Assembly (NCBI GenBank): GCA_963832725.1
Contig: CAWHVG010000005.1
Span: 2,976,001 to 3,040,000, forward strand
Source: JAEZBP01 sp963832725
Lineage (GTDB): Bacteria > Myxococcota_A > Polyangia > Polyangiales > Sandaracinaceae
DNA length: 64,000 nt
Reading direction: 5' to 3'
Under the pieces are notes generated by a model. It was not told the DNA's origin. It worked only from the letters and a program-made list of their open reading frames with translations, and did not search any database. Shown piece after piece: positions 1 through 10,874 of this stretch (position 1 is the first letter of the stretch; each line of letters starts with the position of its first letter). Both the position numbers and the translations under genes were made by a program.

Positions 1-234
1 GCGCGCGCCGCCCTGCAGGAGCAGCACGTGGTGCGTCTCGCCGACGCCGATCAGCTCCCGGAGCAGTGTGATGGCCTCCTGATGCACCACCTCGTACACG
101 GCGCCGCGATGGCTGTGCTCCATGATCGACATGCCGGTGTCGGCGAAGTCGACCAGCTCGCGCTGGGCTCGCTCCAGCGCTTCGAGGGGGAGGGCGGCCG
201 GACCGGGGTTGAAGTTCATCGCGCGCTCGGACAT
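1..234 (-). CDS. serC: Phosphoserine aminotransferase, N-terminal part (runs off the left edge)
   Basis: The first 78 residues of a leftward gene are visible. They contain the hallmark SerC N-terminus MNFNPGPAALP followed by the conserved GMSIMEHSHRG and the GGAR-type substrate loop at the window edge. SerC is the PLP enzyme that transaminates 3-phosphohydroxypyruvate to phosphoserine in serine biosynthesis. The PLP lysine lies outside the window. The ATG at 234 adds five residues (MSERA) before the canonical MNFNPGP start; the internal ATG at 219 is the alternative. The gene is divergent from thrS, with 275 bp between them. Confidence 0.9.
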   Translation of the reverse strand, partial: MSERAMNFNPGPAALPLEALERAQRELVDFADTGMSIMEHSHRGAVYEVVHQEAITLLRELIGVGETHHVLLLQGGAR

Positions 235-264
235 GGCGCGGAGCCTAACGCAATCGGGATTGCC

Positions 265-299
265 GGCACAGCTCGCCCCGGCACAGCTCGCCCCGGCAC
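265..299. repeat. Short direct repeat between serC and thrS (15-bp unit, 2.4 copies)
   Basis: The unit GGCACAGCTCGCCCC occurs at 265-279 and 280-294, followed by a partial third copy. It lies in the 275-bp divergent intergenic region of serC and thrS (235-509). A small AATGC/GCATT hairpin near 359-372 is the only other structure I see there. I find no T-box or other recognisable leader upstream of thrS. Confidence 0.6.
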
Positions 300-509
300 C
301 TGGCAGCCCGTTGAAGAACCTCGGGACGACCCTTCTGTGCCGCCCGTCCCTCCTCGCAAATGCTGAAGCATTCGCTCGTCGCGCCGAACACTGAGGCGAG
401 CCGTCGCGCACCGAAATCCTTCGGGCTCGGTACTTCAACGGACTGCTGGAGGGGCGCCGCGCCCGTGTCATACTCCCGCCCCCTTTGAAGAACCCGGGTC
501 GGAGCCGAC

Positions 510-2346
510 ATGGAACAAGCCGTCGATCGCAACGAAGAGGAGGATCTCTACCGCATTCGCCACAGCCTCGCGCACGTGCTCGCGCAGGCGGTGATGGAGC
601 TCCGCCCGGGGACGACGTTGGGCTTCGGCCCTGCGATCGCCGACGGCTTCTACTACGACTTCATCCTCAGCGAGCCGATCACGGAGGAGGACTTCCCCGC
701 CATCGAGAAGCGGATGAAGCAGATCATCAAGCAGGGGCAGGCGTTCGAGCGCGAAGAGCTGCCGCGGGCCGAAGCGCTGACCCGGCTCGAGGAGATGGGC
801 GAGCCCTACAAGCGCGAGTACGCGGTGGAGCTCTTCGAGAAGAAGGGCCTCGACCGGCTCACCTTCTACACGAACGGCCCCTTCCTCGACATGTGCGACG
901 GGCCGCACGTCGACAACACCCGCCGACTCCCCAAGGGCGCCTTCAAGCTGCGCTCGGTGGCGGGCGCCTATTGGCGCGGCAATTCCGACAACGCGATGAT
1001 GACCCGCATCTACGCCTGGGCCTTCAAGACGAAGGACGAGCTGGAGGCGTACGTCAAGGCGTACAAGGAAGCGCTCGAGCGCGACCACAAGAAGCTCGGC
1101 CGCGAGCTCGATCTCTTCCACATCGACGACGAGATCGGCAAGGGGCTCCCGCTCTGGCTGCCGAACGGCACCGTCGTGCGGGAGGAGATCGAGAAGCTCA
1201 TGAAGGAGCTGGAGTTCCAGGCCGGCTACGACCGCGTCGCCACGCCGCATCTGGCCAAGACCGATCTCTACTACCAGACCGGCCACCTCCCCTACTACGC
1301 GGCGCACATGTTCCCCTTCATGGAGATGAAGGAAGAGACCGAGTCGGGCGAGGAGGTGCGCGAGCGCTATGCGCTTCGGCCGATGAACTGCCCGCACCAC
1401 CACAAGGTCTTCGCGGCCCGGCTGCGAAGCTATCGCGACCTGCCCTTGCGCCTGGCCGAGTACGGGCAGGTCTACCGCTACGAGGACTCGGGCGCGCTCA
1501 GCGGCCTCTTGCGCGTGCGTGGCATGTGCATGAACGACGCGCACATCTACTGCACCGAGGATCGAGATCAAGGCCGAGTTCCTCGAGGTCATGCAGATGC
1601 ACCGCGACCTCTACGAGATCCTCGGCATGTCCAACTACTACCTGCGCTTCTCGACCTGGGATCCAGAGGATCCGAAGGGCAAGGAGAAGTACGTCGACGA
1701 TCCCGAGGCGTGGGAGCGCACCCAGCGCTACGTGCACGAGGCCATGGTCGACAGCGGCCTGCCCTTCGAGGAGGGCAAGGGCGAGGCGGCCTTCTACGGG
1801 CCCAAGATCGACGTGCAGTTCCGGACGGTGACCGGCCGTGAGGAGACGGCCAGCACGAACCAGCTCGACTTCGCGGTGCCGCGGCGGCTCGGGCTGGTCT
1901 ACCGCGGCGCCGACAACACCGAGCACCACCCCTACGTCATCCACCGCGCCCCGGCGGGCACGCACGAGCGCTTCACGGCGTTCCTGATCGAGCACTTCGG
2001 CGGCGCGTTCCCGACCTGGCTGGCGCCGGTGCAGGTGCGCGTGCTGACGGTGAGCGACAACTTCCGCGAGTACGGCGAGGCCATCGTCGCGCGGCTGCGC
2101 AAGAGCTTCGTGCGGGCCGAGCTCGACCAGAGCAGCGAGACGGTCGGCAAGAAGATCCGCGGCGCCGTCACCCACAAGATCCCGAACATCGTGGTGGTCG
2201 GCGAGCGCGAGCAGAGCGAGACCGCGGTCACGCTGCGCCGCTACGGCTCGCAAGCGCAGACGTCGATGTCGCTCGACGCGTTCGAGGCGGATCTCTTGGA
2301 GCGGATCCGCACGCGGGCGCTGGATCGCGTCGACTGGCAGAGCTGA
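510..2346 (+). CDS. thrS: Threonyl-tRNA synthetase lacking the TGS domain (frame broken near 1563)
   Basis: Charges tRNA-Thr in the cytoplasm. It starts directly at the editing (SAD) domain, with its metal motif H18-x3-H22 and C129/H133. The class II catalytic core follows, with the zinc Cys C294 in MNCPHHH, and the C-terminal anticodon-binding domain ends in VDWQS. About 611 residues, shorter than the usual ~640 because the N-terminal TGS domain is absent; nothing coding for it is seen upstream. The frame shifts by +1 at 1563-1566. Deleting one base there restores the expected TED(Q/E)IKAEFLEVM reading into the second half. ThrRS is normally essential and both halves are well conserved, so this is most likely a sequence error. 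The ATG at 510 is chosen as the first in-frame start. Confidence 0.92.
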
Positions 2347-2352
2347 GCTGAA

Positions 2353-2383
2353 CGCTCCCGTCTTCCGCGCGAAGGCGGGAGCG
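2353..2383 (+). terminator. Strong hairpin just after thrS
   Basis: CGCTCCCG (2353-2360) pairs perfectly with CGGGAGCG (2376-2383), and an inner CTTC/GAAG stem tightens the loop. It lies 7 bp after the thrS stop and in the convergent space before the end of the TPR gene. No T-tract follows, so termination is inferred from position and stability only. Confidence 0.5.
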
Positions 2384-2531
2384 CGTGATCTCAGCCACGC
2401 CGAGGAGTGTCGTCCGCGCCGATACTCCGGCTGGCGCGGATCGCCGCGGCGTCGAGAGGACGCGCGAGGGGAGCTGCCGGACGGCAGCCGAGACGATGTC
2501 GGCACGGGTCGCCCCGACGAGGCGACCCCGA

Positions 2532-5500
2532 TCAGAGCTGCTGAGCGACGGCGCGGCGGAAGCGCATGGCGGGATCGCTGACCCAGAAGAGGGCTAGCTC
2601 CGTCGCGGTCTCGTCGGTGCCGATGGTCACGCCGAGCGCGTCGAGGGCCGAGAGCAGGTCGTCGGCCACCAAGAGCGCGGCGCGCTCGGCCAGGCGATGG
2701 ACGCTCGCGACCCAGGCGGTCAAATCCTCGGGCGGGCTGGCCGCGAAGGTGGTCGCCGCGTCCTGGATGCGACCGCGTTGAAGCCAGGGGATCGCCTTGC
2801 CGACCCGCTTGGTGTCGGCGTCCAGCTCGTCGTCCTCGGGGCCGAGTGAGAAGGTCGGCTCGTACTGGCGCGCGGCGCCGACGAGGATGCGCGTCAGGTG
2901 CTCGGGCGGGATCGCGTCGAGCGCGTGCAGGTGTCGGGAGAGGAGCGCCAGGGGCCTCGCCAGCTCGAACACCAGCTTGGCGTCGGGGGCGCTCTCGATC
3001 GCGGCCGGCACCAGCAGTGCGGGCGGGCTGCCGGGCGCGATGGAGGCGTGCTCCAGGCCGCTCGGCACGATGAAGAGGTCCACCTCGGGGATGCCGAAGA
3101 TGGTGCCGATCCGGTCCACGAGCGCGCGGACGGCGTGGGGCTCGCCGGCGCGGATCCGGTCGCGCTTGGTGACGCCGAGAGCCTCGTAGTCCACGCCCTC
3201 CAGCTTCACGATCACGTCGCTCAGCGCGTGGGTGAGGACGGCGGCGCTGCTCTCGAGCGGGTTGTCGTCGACGAGCTGCTTGAGCCCGGCCTCCCCGAGG
3301 ATGCCCGCCGGGGCTTCGGCCGGACGTGGCCTTCGCCCGCCGACCGTCCGGGTCTCCTGCTCGTCCGCCTGACCGAGGGCGACCAGCGGCGCCATCGCGA
3401 CCGCCGCGCCGTCCGGCTCGTTCAGTGAGCGGGTGAGCGAGGCCAGCGCCCGCCACGCCTGCGGGACGCGTACGTCGCTCGCCAAGAGTCGGCGGAGCTC
3501 GCCGAGCGCCTTATCGTGTGCGCTCACGGTGACGAGCGCGTCCACCAGCGCCAGCGCGAGCTTCGCGTCGCCTGGACAGGCTTCCACGCCCTCGCGGAGC
3601 GTCGCGATCGCGCGGTCGGGGCGGTTGAGCGGGCCGGCGAAGATCCGCGCCAGCTCGCGGTAGGTGGCGGAGCGCGCGTCCGTGGACGGCGCGTGCTTCT
3701 CGAGGTGAGTCGCCAGCGCCGAGGCGTAGGCATCCCAGCTCGCGTGGTCGGGCACCCGCTCGACGAGCTGGCGGTAGATCCGCGCCGCCGCCGATCCGGG
3801 CCCGTGCATGCCGATCGCAGCAGCCGCCGCCTGCGCCGCCGCCGCCGCGTCCCCGCGCGCGATCTCGAGCTGCGCGATCTCGGCGAGCGCGTCGGCCCGC
3901 TGCCCCTCGTCCGTGGCGACCTCGATCAGCTTCTTGGCCAGCCGGAGCGCCTCCTCGTCCCGACCCTTCGTGCGCTCGAGACGGATCAGCGGCGCGATGG
4001 CCTCGGGGCGATCGGGCTGACGAGAGAGCACCGCGCGCAGGCTGCGGATGGCGGCGTCCGCGTCGCCGAGGTGCGCCTCCGCGATGGAGGCCAGCTTCAG
4101 ATGCGCCTCGACGAGCGCTTCGTCGCGGGCCGTGGAGATGAGCTTCTCCAGCGCGTCGACGGCGTCCTTCCACTGTCCGTTTCGGCTCAGGTAGTCGGCG
4201 AGATGGGAGAGCGCGGCCGGATCGTCGGGCCGCGCCGCCAGCGCCCGCTGGGTCGCCGCCACGGCCGCCGGCAGGTCTTGCCGACTGTCGGCGGCGAGCT
4301 CGGCGACGGTCAGGTGGAGCGCCGCCACCCGAAGCTTGCTCCTCGCGGCCAACGCCGCGCGGGTGAGGTGGTCGACGAGCCGCGGCACGTCCTCGAGCGT
4401 CGTGCGCGACGCGCGCAGCCCCGTCGCCGCCGCCTCGCTCTCGGGGTCGAGCGCCAGCGCGCGCTCGCAGTCCTCGGCCGCGCCGTCCTGGTCGCCGAGC
4501 TCCCGTCGCAGCGCGGCCGCTTCGAGCAAGAGCCCGACGGCCACCTCGCGGTCGCGCGTGACCTCCTCTTCGAAGCGTGCGGCATGTCGGAGCGCGTCGG
4601 GATCGTGAGCTTGTCGCGCCGCCCGGGTGAGCCCTCGGGTGGCCGCGACGCTGCCTGGATCGAGCCCCAGCGCAGCCCGGAACGCCGCCAGCGCGCCGCC
4701 CGCGTCTCCGTCGTTCGCGAGCAGCTCGCCCACGCGGCTCTGATGGAACGCGCCGACCATCGGATCGTCGGCCGTGGAGGCCAGGCGCGCGTGCATGGCG
4801 AGCAAGCCGTCCCGGTCTCCGCTGGCCTCGGCCTCCCTGGCGATGGCCTCGAGCGCTGCCGCGTCGTCCGGCGCCAGACGCAGGATCCGGCGCTGCACGT
4901 CGGTCGTCTCGCCGCCGGCGGCTGCCCGCGCGCGCGCCAGCTCTTCGAGCGCGGCCAGCTTCGCCTTCGGGTCGCGCACGACCTCGGCCATCTTCGCGTA
5001 GGTGGCCGCGAGACCGTCGTCGTCGCGGGTGCGGGCGTAGATCTCCTCCACCGCGAGCAGCGCGCCGAGGTGATCGGGGCGGGCGCCGAAGACCGGTCGG
5101 AACGCCTCGAGCGCCGGCGCGACGGCGCCCTGCTGCTCCGAGAGCACCAGCGCCGCGCGCAAGGCTGCGTGCGTGGAGAGGAATGGATCGTCGCTGGCGG
5201 CGGCCTCGTCCGTGAGGCTGTGGACCAGCGTCGACCAGTCGGCGGCTTCGGTGAGCAAGCGCTCGCGTGCGTCGAGCGCCGGCCTGTGGAGCGGTGCGGC
5301 CTCCAGCGCCTTCTCGTAGGCCTTCAACGCCGCCTCGCGATCGTCGAGCTGAGTCTCGTAGAGAGCGCCGATCTCCGTGGCAAGCCGCGCGCGCTCGTGA
5401 CCGCCTTCGGTTCGTCCGAGCTTCTCCTCCAGCGCCGCGACCAGGTCGGCATGGGCGCCCGTCCGGGCGAGCGCGCCAATCAGTGCCTCGCGGGCCTGCT

Positions 5501-8431
5501 CGAGCTCCGGATCGAGCCGGAGCGCGGCGCGATAGGACTCGACGGCGGCGCAATCGTCGCCGAGCTGCAGCTCCTGGAGCTCTCCGAATCCGATAGGAGA
5601 GCCGGACCTTTTCGGCGGCGGTGCCGAGCAGCGGCAGCAGGCGCTGGTAGACGGCGACGAGCTCCTCCCAGCGCCCGGCGTCGAAGTGGAGCTGCGCCAG
5701 CGACTCCAGGCTCGGCCGGTGCTTGGGGTCGACCTTCAGGATCGCCCGCAGGGCGCGGGCGGCGCCGTTGGCGTCGCGGAGCCCGTCAGCCATCACCTCG
5801 GCGGCGCGGTGGCGGAGCATCAGCTGGCGCGTGCGGTCGCCGGTCTGCTCGGCTTCGGCGTGGAGCGCTGTGACCAGCCGCTCCCAGCGCTTGGAGCGCT
5901 CGGCCGCGCGGGAGATCGCGTGGAGCGCGCCGAGATGCTGCGGCTCACGCTCGAGGATGCGCTCGTAGACGGTGATCGCGCCCTCCGGATCCTCGAGCCA
6001 ATCCTCGACGATGCCGCCCAGGCGGAAGAGCCAGGCCACCGCCAGCGCGTCGCTCGGGGCGCGGTCAATCTGGCGCTGATAGAGCTCGGCCAGCTCGCGC
6101 CAGCGCCCGTCGGCGGCGAGGAGGCGGCTCAGTTCCTCGAACGCCGGCTGATGCTCGGGGTCGAGGCCGAGCGCGCGAGCGTGGGCGTCGGCGGCCTCGC
6201 GAGCCCGGCCGAGGCGGCGCTCCAGCAGCTCGCCGACGCGGTGGAGGATCGAGGCCCGCTCGCGGGGCGCGGCGATGGCGTCGGCGCGGCGCGACCACAC
6301 CTCGATCACCCGCTCGAAGTCGTTGCGCGCCTCGAAGAGCCGGACCAGCGCGAGCGAGGCGGCGCGGTGGGTGGGATCGGCCTCGAGGGTGCGCTCGTAC
6401 CACGGGCGCGCGCGATCGGAGTCGCCGAGCTCCTGCTCGTAGATGCGTCCGATTCGATGAGAGAATCGAGGCCTTCTCATCGCGGTCCTCGACCTGCTCG
6501 ACCAGTCGGGAGAGGGCCGACGCCTCGATCGCGTGCCGGCCCGCGGCGCGGTGCAGGCGTGCCAGATCGGCCAGCAGCGAGCGCTGATCGGGGCGCAGCG
6601 CGACGGCCTCCTCGAGGGTCGCGACGGCGGCCTCGGTGTCGCCCAGGCGCTTCTCTTGGAGCTCGGCCAGCGTGGCCAGGATCGCGAGCCTCGCGTTCGG
6701 GTCTTGGCAGAGGTCGTGCTCACGGCGCAGCGCGTCGACCAGCTCCGGCCAGCGCTTCTGGCTCACGCTCAAACGCTTGAGGGACGAGAGCGCCGTGGTG
6801 GCCTGCGGATCGGCGTCGAGGGCGGTGCGGTAGAGCGCGAGCGCTTGCGCGGCGTCGCCGAGCTCGGACTCCGTCAGGCGCGCCCGGACGCTGGTCCAGG
6901 CCGCGCGCAGCGAGGGATCCTCCACGGCGGAGGCGAGCTCGGCGTAGGTGTCGGCGAGCGGGGCCCAGGCCTTGTCGCGCCGGAGCGCCCGCTCGATGGC
7001 CTTGAGGACGATGAGGTTTCCGGGATCGAGCGCGAGCGCTTCACGGTAGACCTTCAGCGCCGGCCCCGTCTGGCGCAGGTGCTCCTCCATCGCGCGGGCC
7101 TTCGAGTAGAGGAGCCGGGCGCGGTCGCTCGGGTCGCGGGTGACCTTCACCTCGGCGTCGAAGAGGGCCGGCAGCGCGGGGTGACGACCGAGCGCGGCGA
7201 GCACGCGGCGGGCGGCGCGGATGGCGGCGACGTGATCGGGCGTATGACGGAGGGCGGCTTGGTAGTGCTCCGCGGCCTTGGCGGCGTCGCCGAGCTCGAC
7301 CTCGTGCAGGCGACCGAGCTCGTACGCGAGCCGGGCGGCGCGATCGGGGCTCGGCTTGGCGTCGAGCTCGCGGGTGAGCAGCGCGACCAGGGCGGTGCCG
7401 GAGTCGTCGGTCGGAGGGGGCGCGGGGATGTTGGAGGGCGGTGCCGGTCGGCGCGGCGCGGCGCTGGCGGGCGAGGGAGGCTGGGCCCGCGAGGGAGGCT
7501 GGGCGCCGGTCCTCGGGCTCGGTGTCGGCGGAGTCGGGGGCGCCTTGGGGGCGCGGGGAGGCGCAGGAGGCGCGGCGCTCGCGCCGGAGGCGGGGGGAGC
7601 GCCGGTCCCGGTCCGGCCGTTCGGTGCCGGCGGAGGCGCGCTGCGCGTGGAAGGAGTCGGAAGAGCGTTCGCGCTGTCTTGCGACGCGACCGGCGCGCTG
7701 GGGGGCGTGGGCGGTGGCGCGCTGGGCGTCGGGGCATTGGTCGGAGGGGGTGAAGCGCTGGGCGGCTCGGGAGGCGCGGCGCTGGGCGAGGTCGACTTCG
7801 ACGGGCTCGGTGTCGGCGGCGGTGAGGCGCTCGGGGTCGTCCCGCTGCGCTTGGACGTTGCCTCACTGGGCGGCGGTGGAGCCGCGCTGGGCGTTGCGCT
7901 GCGGGCGCCGGACGGTGGCGGCGCGGCGCTGGGGGTGGATCCGCTCGGCGTCGACTTCGCGTCGCTGGGCGTCGGCGGCGTCTCGCTGGGCGTCGCGCCG
8001 GGTGGCGGCGGTGCGGCGCTCGGCGTTGCCTTCGGCGCGCTCGTGCCCGTGTTGTTCGGAGGCGGCGGGACGCTGTTCGTTCCGTTCGTCGGCGCGCCGG
8101 CCGCCTCGTCCGACCCATTGGAGGCGCCCGTGCCGGGCTTCGTCCTCGTCCGCTTCTGGGGCGGCGGAGGCGGAACCGAGGGTGTGGGCGGTGTCGCCTT
8201 GGCGCTCGCGGACTTCAGCGTGGAGCCGCCGCGTGTCTTCTTCTCTTTGCGCGGTCGACCGAGCCCGCGCGGCGTGGGAGGCGGCTGATCGAGTACCTCG
8301 ACCTCCTCCATCTCGAGCTCGGAGGTGGGTGGCTCGAACATCTCGAGGTCGCCCATCGTGAGCTCGGCCGTCTCGTCGCGCCGTTTGCGCGAGCCGCGGC
8401 GCCCCTCGTTGCCCTCGTGCTCGTCGGCCAT
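2532..8431 (-). CDS. Giant tetratricopeptide-repeat protein with Pro-rich N-terminus (two frame breaks)
   Basis: A single ~1,965-residue protein read leftward from ATG at 8431. The N-terminal ~350 residues are charged and then Pro/Ser/Thr/Ala-rich, and presumably disordered. They are followed by well over a thousand residues of TPR-type helical repeats (recurring RIG-x-L, A-x-x-x-Y-x-x-AL and LDP patterns). A non-repeat C-terminal domain of ~280 residues follows, ending in FRRAVAQQL. No signal peptide or catalytic motif is seen, so a cytoplasmic scaffold is the best guess. Two +1 breaks, at 5586-5590 (GATTC on the coding strand) and 6455-6468, split the gene into three overlapping frames. Repairing each restores a perfect TPR unit (RIGELQEL; HRIGRIYEQEL). 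Repeat-rich antisense frames in this region are shadows. Confidence 0.85.
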
Positions 8432-8602
8432 GGCATCTCCCTCCGGCGGTGCCGGTCGGATCAGCCTAGCGCGATCGGGCGCGCGGTTCGTGGGCTTCCG
8501 TCCATCTTGGACGCTTGCACCAAGGCGCGCGACTCGAGGGGCCAGAAAGAAGGCCCAGAAACGCCGACGGGGTCGCGCCTTTCGACACGACCCCGTCTGG
8601 GT

Positions 8603-8675
8603 TGGAGCTGAGGGGGATCGAACCCCTGACCTCTAGAGTGCGATTCTAGCGCTCTCCCAGCTGAGCTACAGCCCC
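8603..8675 (-). tRNA. tRNA-Ala (anticodon CGC)
   Basis: The 73-nt minus-strand sequence folds as a full cloverleaf. The acceptor arm is GGGGCTG/CAGCTCC, the D-arm is in GCTCAGCTGGGAGAGC, and the anticodon stem CTAGA/TCTAG has the loop ATCGCAC (T33, anticodon CGC). The T-arm carries GGTTCGA. The anticodon reads GCG (Ala). The 3' CCA is not encoded (ACC follows the discriminator A). It stands alone between the TPR gene and the acyl-CoA dehydrogenase and points toward the TPR gene. Confidence 0.95.
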
Positions 8676-8689
8676 GTGAAGGGAGGCGG

Positions 8690-8717
8690 ATTATACTCAT
8701 CGCCGGGACCGAGGCAA
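8690..8717 (-). promoter_or_regulatory. Sigma-70-type promoter of the tRNA gene
   Basis: On the minus strand, TTGCCT (8717-8712) and a perfect TATAAT (8695-8690) are separated by 16 nt. The predicted start lies a few bases before the mature tRNA 5' end at 8675. A perfect -10 in such GC-rich DNA is unlikely by chance at this position. Confidence 0.65.
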
Positions 8718-8787
8718 GCGCGTCTCGACCTTCTCTGGACCTGAACGCGGCGCGACGGTATGAGGCGGGGGAAACAGAGGAGGAGCG

Positions 8788-9957
8788 ATGGCCTTCGCCG
8801 GTGTGGATTTCTACGGTCTCGATGAGGAGCTCACGGAAGACGAGCGACTCGTGCGCGACAACGTTCGCCGCTTCGTGGAGAACGAGGTCGTTCCGATCAT
8901 CGGCAGGCACTATCAGGCGGGCACGTTCCCGGAGCACCTGATCCCGAAGTTCGCGGATCTGGGCCTGCTCGGCGCGAACCTGGAGGGCTACGGCTGCGCC
9001 GGGATGGGCGACGTGGCGTACGGGCTGGCGATGCAGGAGCTGGAGCGGGGCGACAGCGGCGTGCGCTCGTTCTGCTCGGTCCAGGGATCGCTCGCGATGT
9101 TCCCCATCCACGCCTACGGCTCGGAGGAGCAGAAGCAGCGCTGGCTGCCCGGGATGGCGCAGGGCGAGATCATCGGCTGCTTCGGCCTGACGGAGCCGGA
9201 CTTCGGCTCGAATCCGACCGGGATGATCACGCGCGCCGAGTCGCTGCCGGGCGGAGGCTATCGGCTCGAGGGCACCAAGCGGTCGATCACCAACGGGTGT
9301 ACGGCGGACGTCGCGGTCGTCTGGGCCCGGCTCGACGGCGGGAAGGTGCGCGGGTTCTTGGTCCCGGCGGGCACGAAGGGCTTCAGCACGCGGCGGATCG
9401 AGGACAAGTTCTCGCTGCGCGCCAGTGTCACGAGCGAGCTCTTCTTCGAAGACTGCGAGCTCGGGCCTGACGCGCTTCTGCCGGGCGTGGAGGGCATGCG
9501 CGGGCCGCTGTCCTGCCTGTCTCAAGCGCGATTCGGGATCTGCTTCGGCGCCATCGGCGCCGCCATGGCTTGCTACGACACGGCTCTCGAGTACGCGAAG
9601 GACCGCAAGCAGTTCTCGAGGCCGATCGCGGGCTACCAGCTGGTGCAGCAGAAGCTGGTGCACATGCTGAGCGAGATCACCAAGGCGCAGGCGCTCACGC
9701 TACGACTCGGGCGGCTCAAGGAGCAGAAGAAGGTCCGGCCTGCGCAGATCTCGCTCGCGAAGCGGAACAACGTGGCTGCGGCGCTCGAGATCGCCCGGAT
9801 GGCGCGCGACGTCCTGGGCGCCAACGGCATCATGTACGAGTACCCGGTTGGCCGGCACATGATGAACCTCGAGACGGTCTACACGTACGAGGGTACGCAC
9901 GACATCCACACGCTGATCGTCGGTCAGGACATCACGGGGATCGCCGCGTTCGAGTAG
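8788..9957 (+). CDS. gcdH: Glutaryl-CoA dehydrogenase (acyl-CoA dehydrogenase family)
   Basis: A 389-residue FAD flavoenzyme that would oxidise and decarboxylate glutaryl-CoA to crotonyl-CoA in lysine/tryptophan breakdown. Family marks are the FAD/substrate loop GCFGLTEPDFGSNP (~130-143), the KRSITNG segment, the RKQFSRPI arginine, and the C-terminal YTYEGTHDIH with the presumed catalytic base E368. The TYEGTHDIH-x-LI-x-G ending resembles glutaryl-CoA dehydrogenases more than straight-chain enzymes. A GGAGGAG Shine-Dalgarno lies just upstream of the ATG at 8788. It is monocistronic, transcribed away from the tRNA gene. Another short-chain acyl-CoA substrate cannot be excluded. Confidence 0.88.
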   Translation: MAFAGVDFYGLDEELTEDERLVRDNVRRFVENEVVPIIGRHYQAGTFPEHLIPKFADLGLLGANLEGYGCAGMGDVAYGLAMQELERGDSGVRSFCSVQGSLAMFPIHAYGSEEQKQRWLPGMAQGEIIGCFGLTEPDFGSNPTGMITRAESLPGGGYRLEGTKRSITNGCTADVAVVWARLDGGKVRGFLVPAGTKGFSTRRIEDKFSLRASVTSELFFEDCELGPDALLPGVEGMRGPLSCLSQARFGICFGAIGAAMACYDTALEYAKDRKQFSRPIAGYQLVQQKLVHMLSEITKAQALTLRLGRLKEQKKVRPAQISLAKRNNVAAALEIARMARDVLGANGIMYEYPVGRHMMNLETVYTYEGTHDIHTLIVGQDITGIAAFE

Positions 9958-10031
9958 TTTGGGGAGAATCTTTTGTGATACGTATGGCCCGCCGGTCTCG
10001 CGGCGCTCGAACCGGGTGCCGGGTCGCGTTC

Positions 10032-10703
10032 TCAGTCTAGCGAGAGGCCGAGCGGACCGAGGAGCGGCGCGGCCGCATCGGCGAGCGCGTCGTCGTCGTC
10101 TCGACCGGCGGGAAACCGGAGGACGGGGCAGGGCAGCCGCTCGCGGAGGATGCGGGCGTTGGTATCGCAGCTCGGGTCCGAAGGTCCGAAGGACGTGAGC
10201 ACGATGGCGGCGATTCGGACGCCACGTGCGGCCGCGAGCCCGTGCGTCGCGAGCGTGTCGGAGAGGACGCCCAACCCGTCGTGCGCTGCCAGGACGACGG
10301 GGATCCCGAGGGAGCGTGCGAGGTCGGCCATGTCGCGATCCGCGTCGACGGGGACGAAGAGCCCGCCGGCGCCCTCGACCAGCGCGATTCCGTCGTCCGG
10401 GTAGGTCCCTCGAATGGCGTCCACGATCGCGCTCGGATCGGGGGCCGCTGCACCCTCGAGCGTCGCGGCCCACGGGGCGAGTGGGCGGCGCGTGCGGTAG
10501 AACCCGGGCGTGTGGGCGAGGATGGGGCGACCGCACGCGCGGGCCAGGGCGAGCGCGTCTTCGGGGTCCGGCTCGCAGCCGGTCTCGAAGGGCTTGACGG
10601 CCGCGACGACGACGCCGCGCCGGACGAGCGCGCGGGCCAGCCCGCGGGTGAGCCAGGTCTTGCCCACGCCGGTGCTGGTGCCGCTGATGAACATCGCGGG
10701 CAT
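10032..10703 (-). CDS. bioD: Dethiobiotin synthetase
   Basis: A 223-residue ATP-dependent enzyme closing the ureido ring of dethiobiotin from diaminopelargonic acid, CO2 and ATP. The P-loop GTSTGVGKT spans residues 8-16, KPFETG provides the conserved active-site lysine, and VEGAGGLFVP is the second conserved loop. The frame is open upstream to 10856, but ATG 10703 places the P-loop at the position usual for BioD. The gene lies 171 bp downstream of bioF on the same strand, so a two-gene biotin unit is likely; bioA and bioB are not in the window. Confidence 0.92.
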   Translation of the reverse strand: MPAMFISGTSTGVGKTWLTRGLARALVRRGVVVAAVKPFETGCEPDPEDALALARACGRPILAHTPGFYRTRRPLAPWAATLEGAAAPDPSAIVDAIRGTYPDDGIALVEGAGGLFVPVDADRDMADLARSLGIPVVLAAHDGLGVLSDTLATHGLAAARGVRIAAIVLTSFGPSDPSCDTNARILRERLPCPVLRFPAGRDDDDALADAAAPLLGPLGLSLD

Positions 10704-10874
10704 GCGCGGGTCGTGGTCCGCGGGGTCGAGGGTGTCAATCGGCGGTGGGCTGAGCGTGGCTTTCGTGCCGACTCGTTTCTGTGACCGGGTGGGCCAGGAC
10801 GGCTTACGTCCTCGCGCTCCGCCGTGACAGCGCCATCCGGATGCCGGCCGGGGCAATTTGCGGCAAATCCGGGC

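Noticed and set aside
3516..5873. Long plus-strand open frames opposite the TPR gene (several of 400-785 residues across 3.5-7.8 kb)
   Set aside because: They are Arg/Gly/Val-rich mirror frames of a high-GC coding region. The minus strand shows TPR repeats and a consistent C-terminal domain.
10735..10740. TTGACA on the minus strand upstream of bioD
   Set aside because: No acceptable -10 follows at 15-19 bp, so it is not called a promoter.
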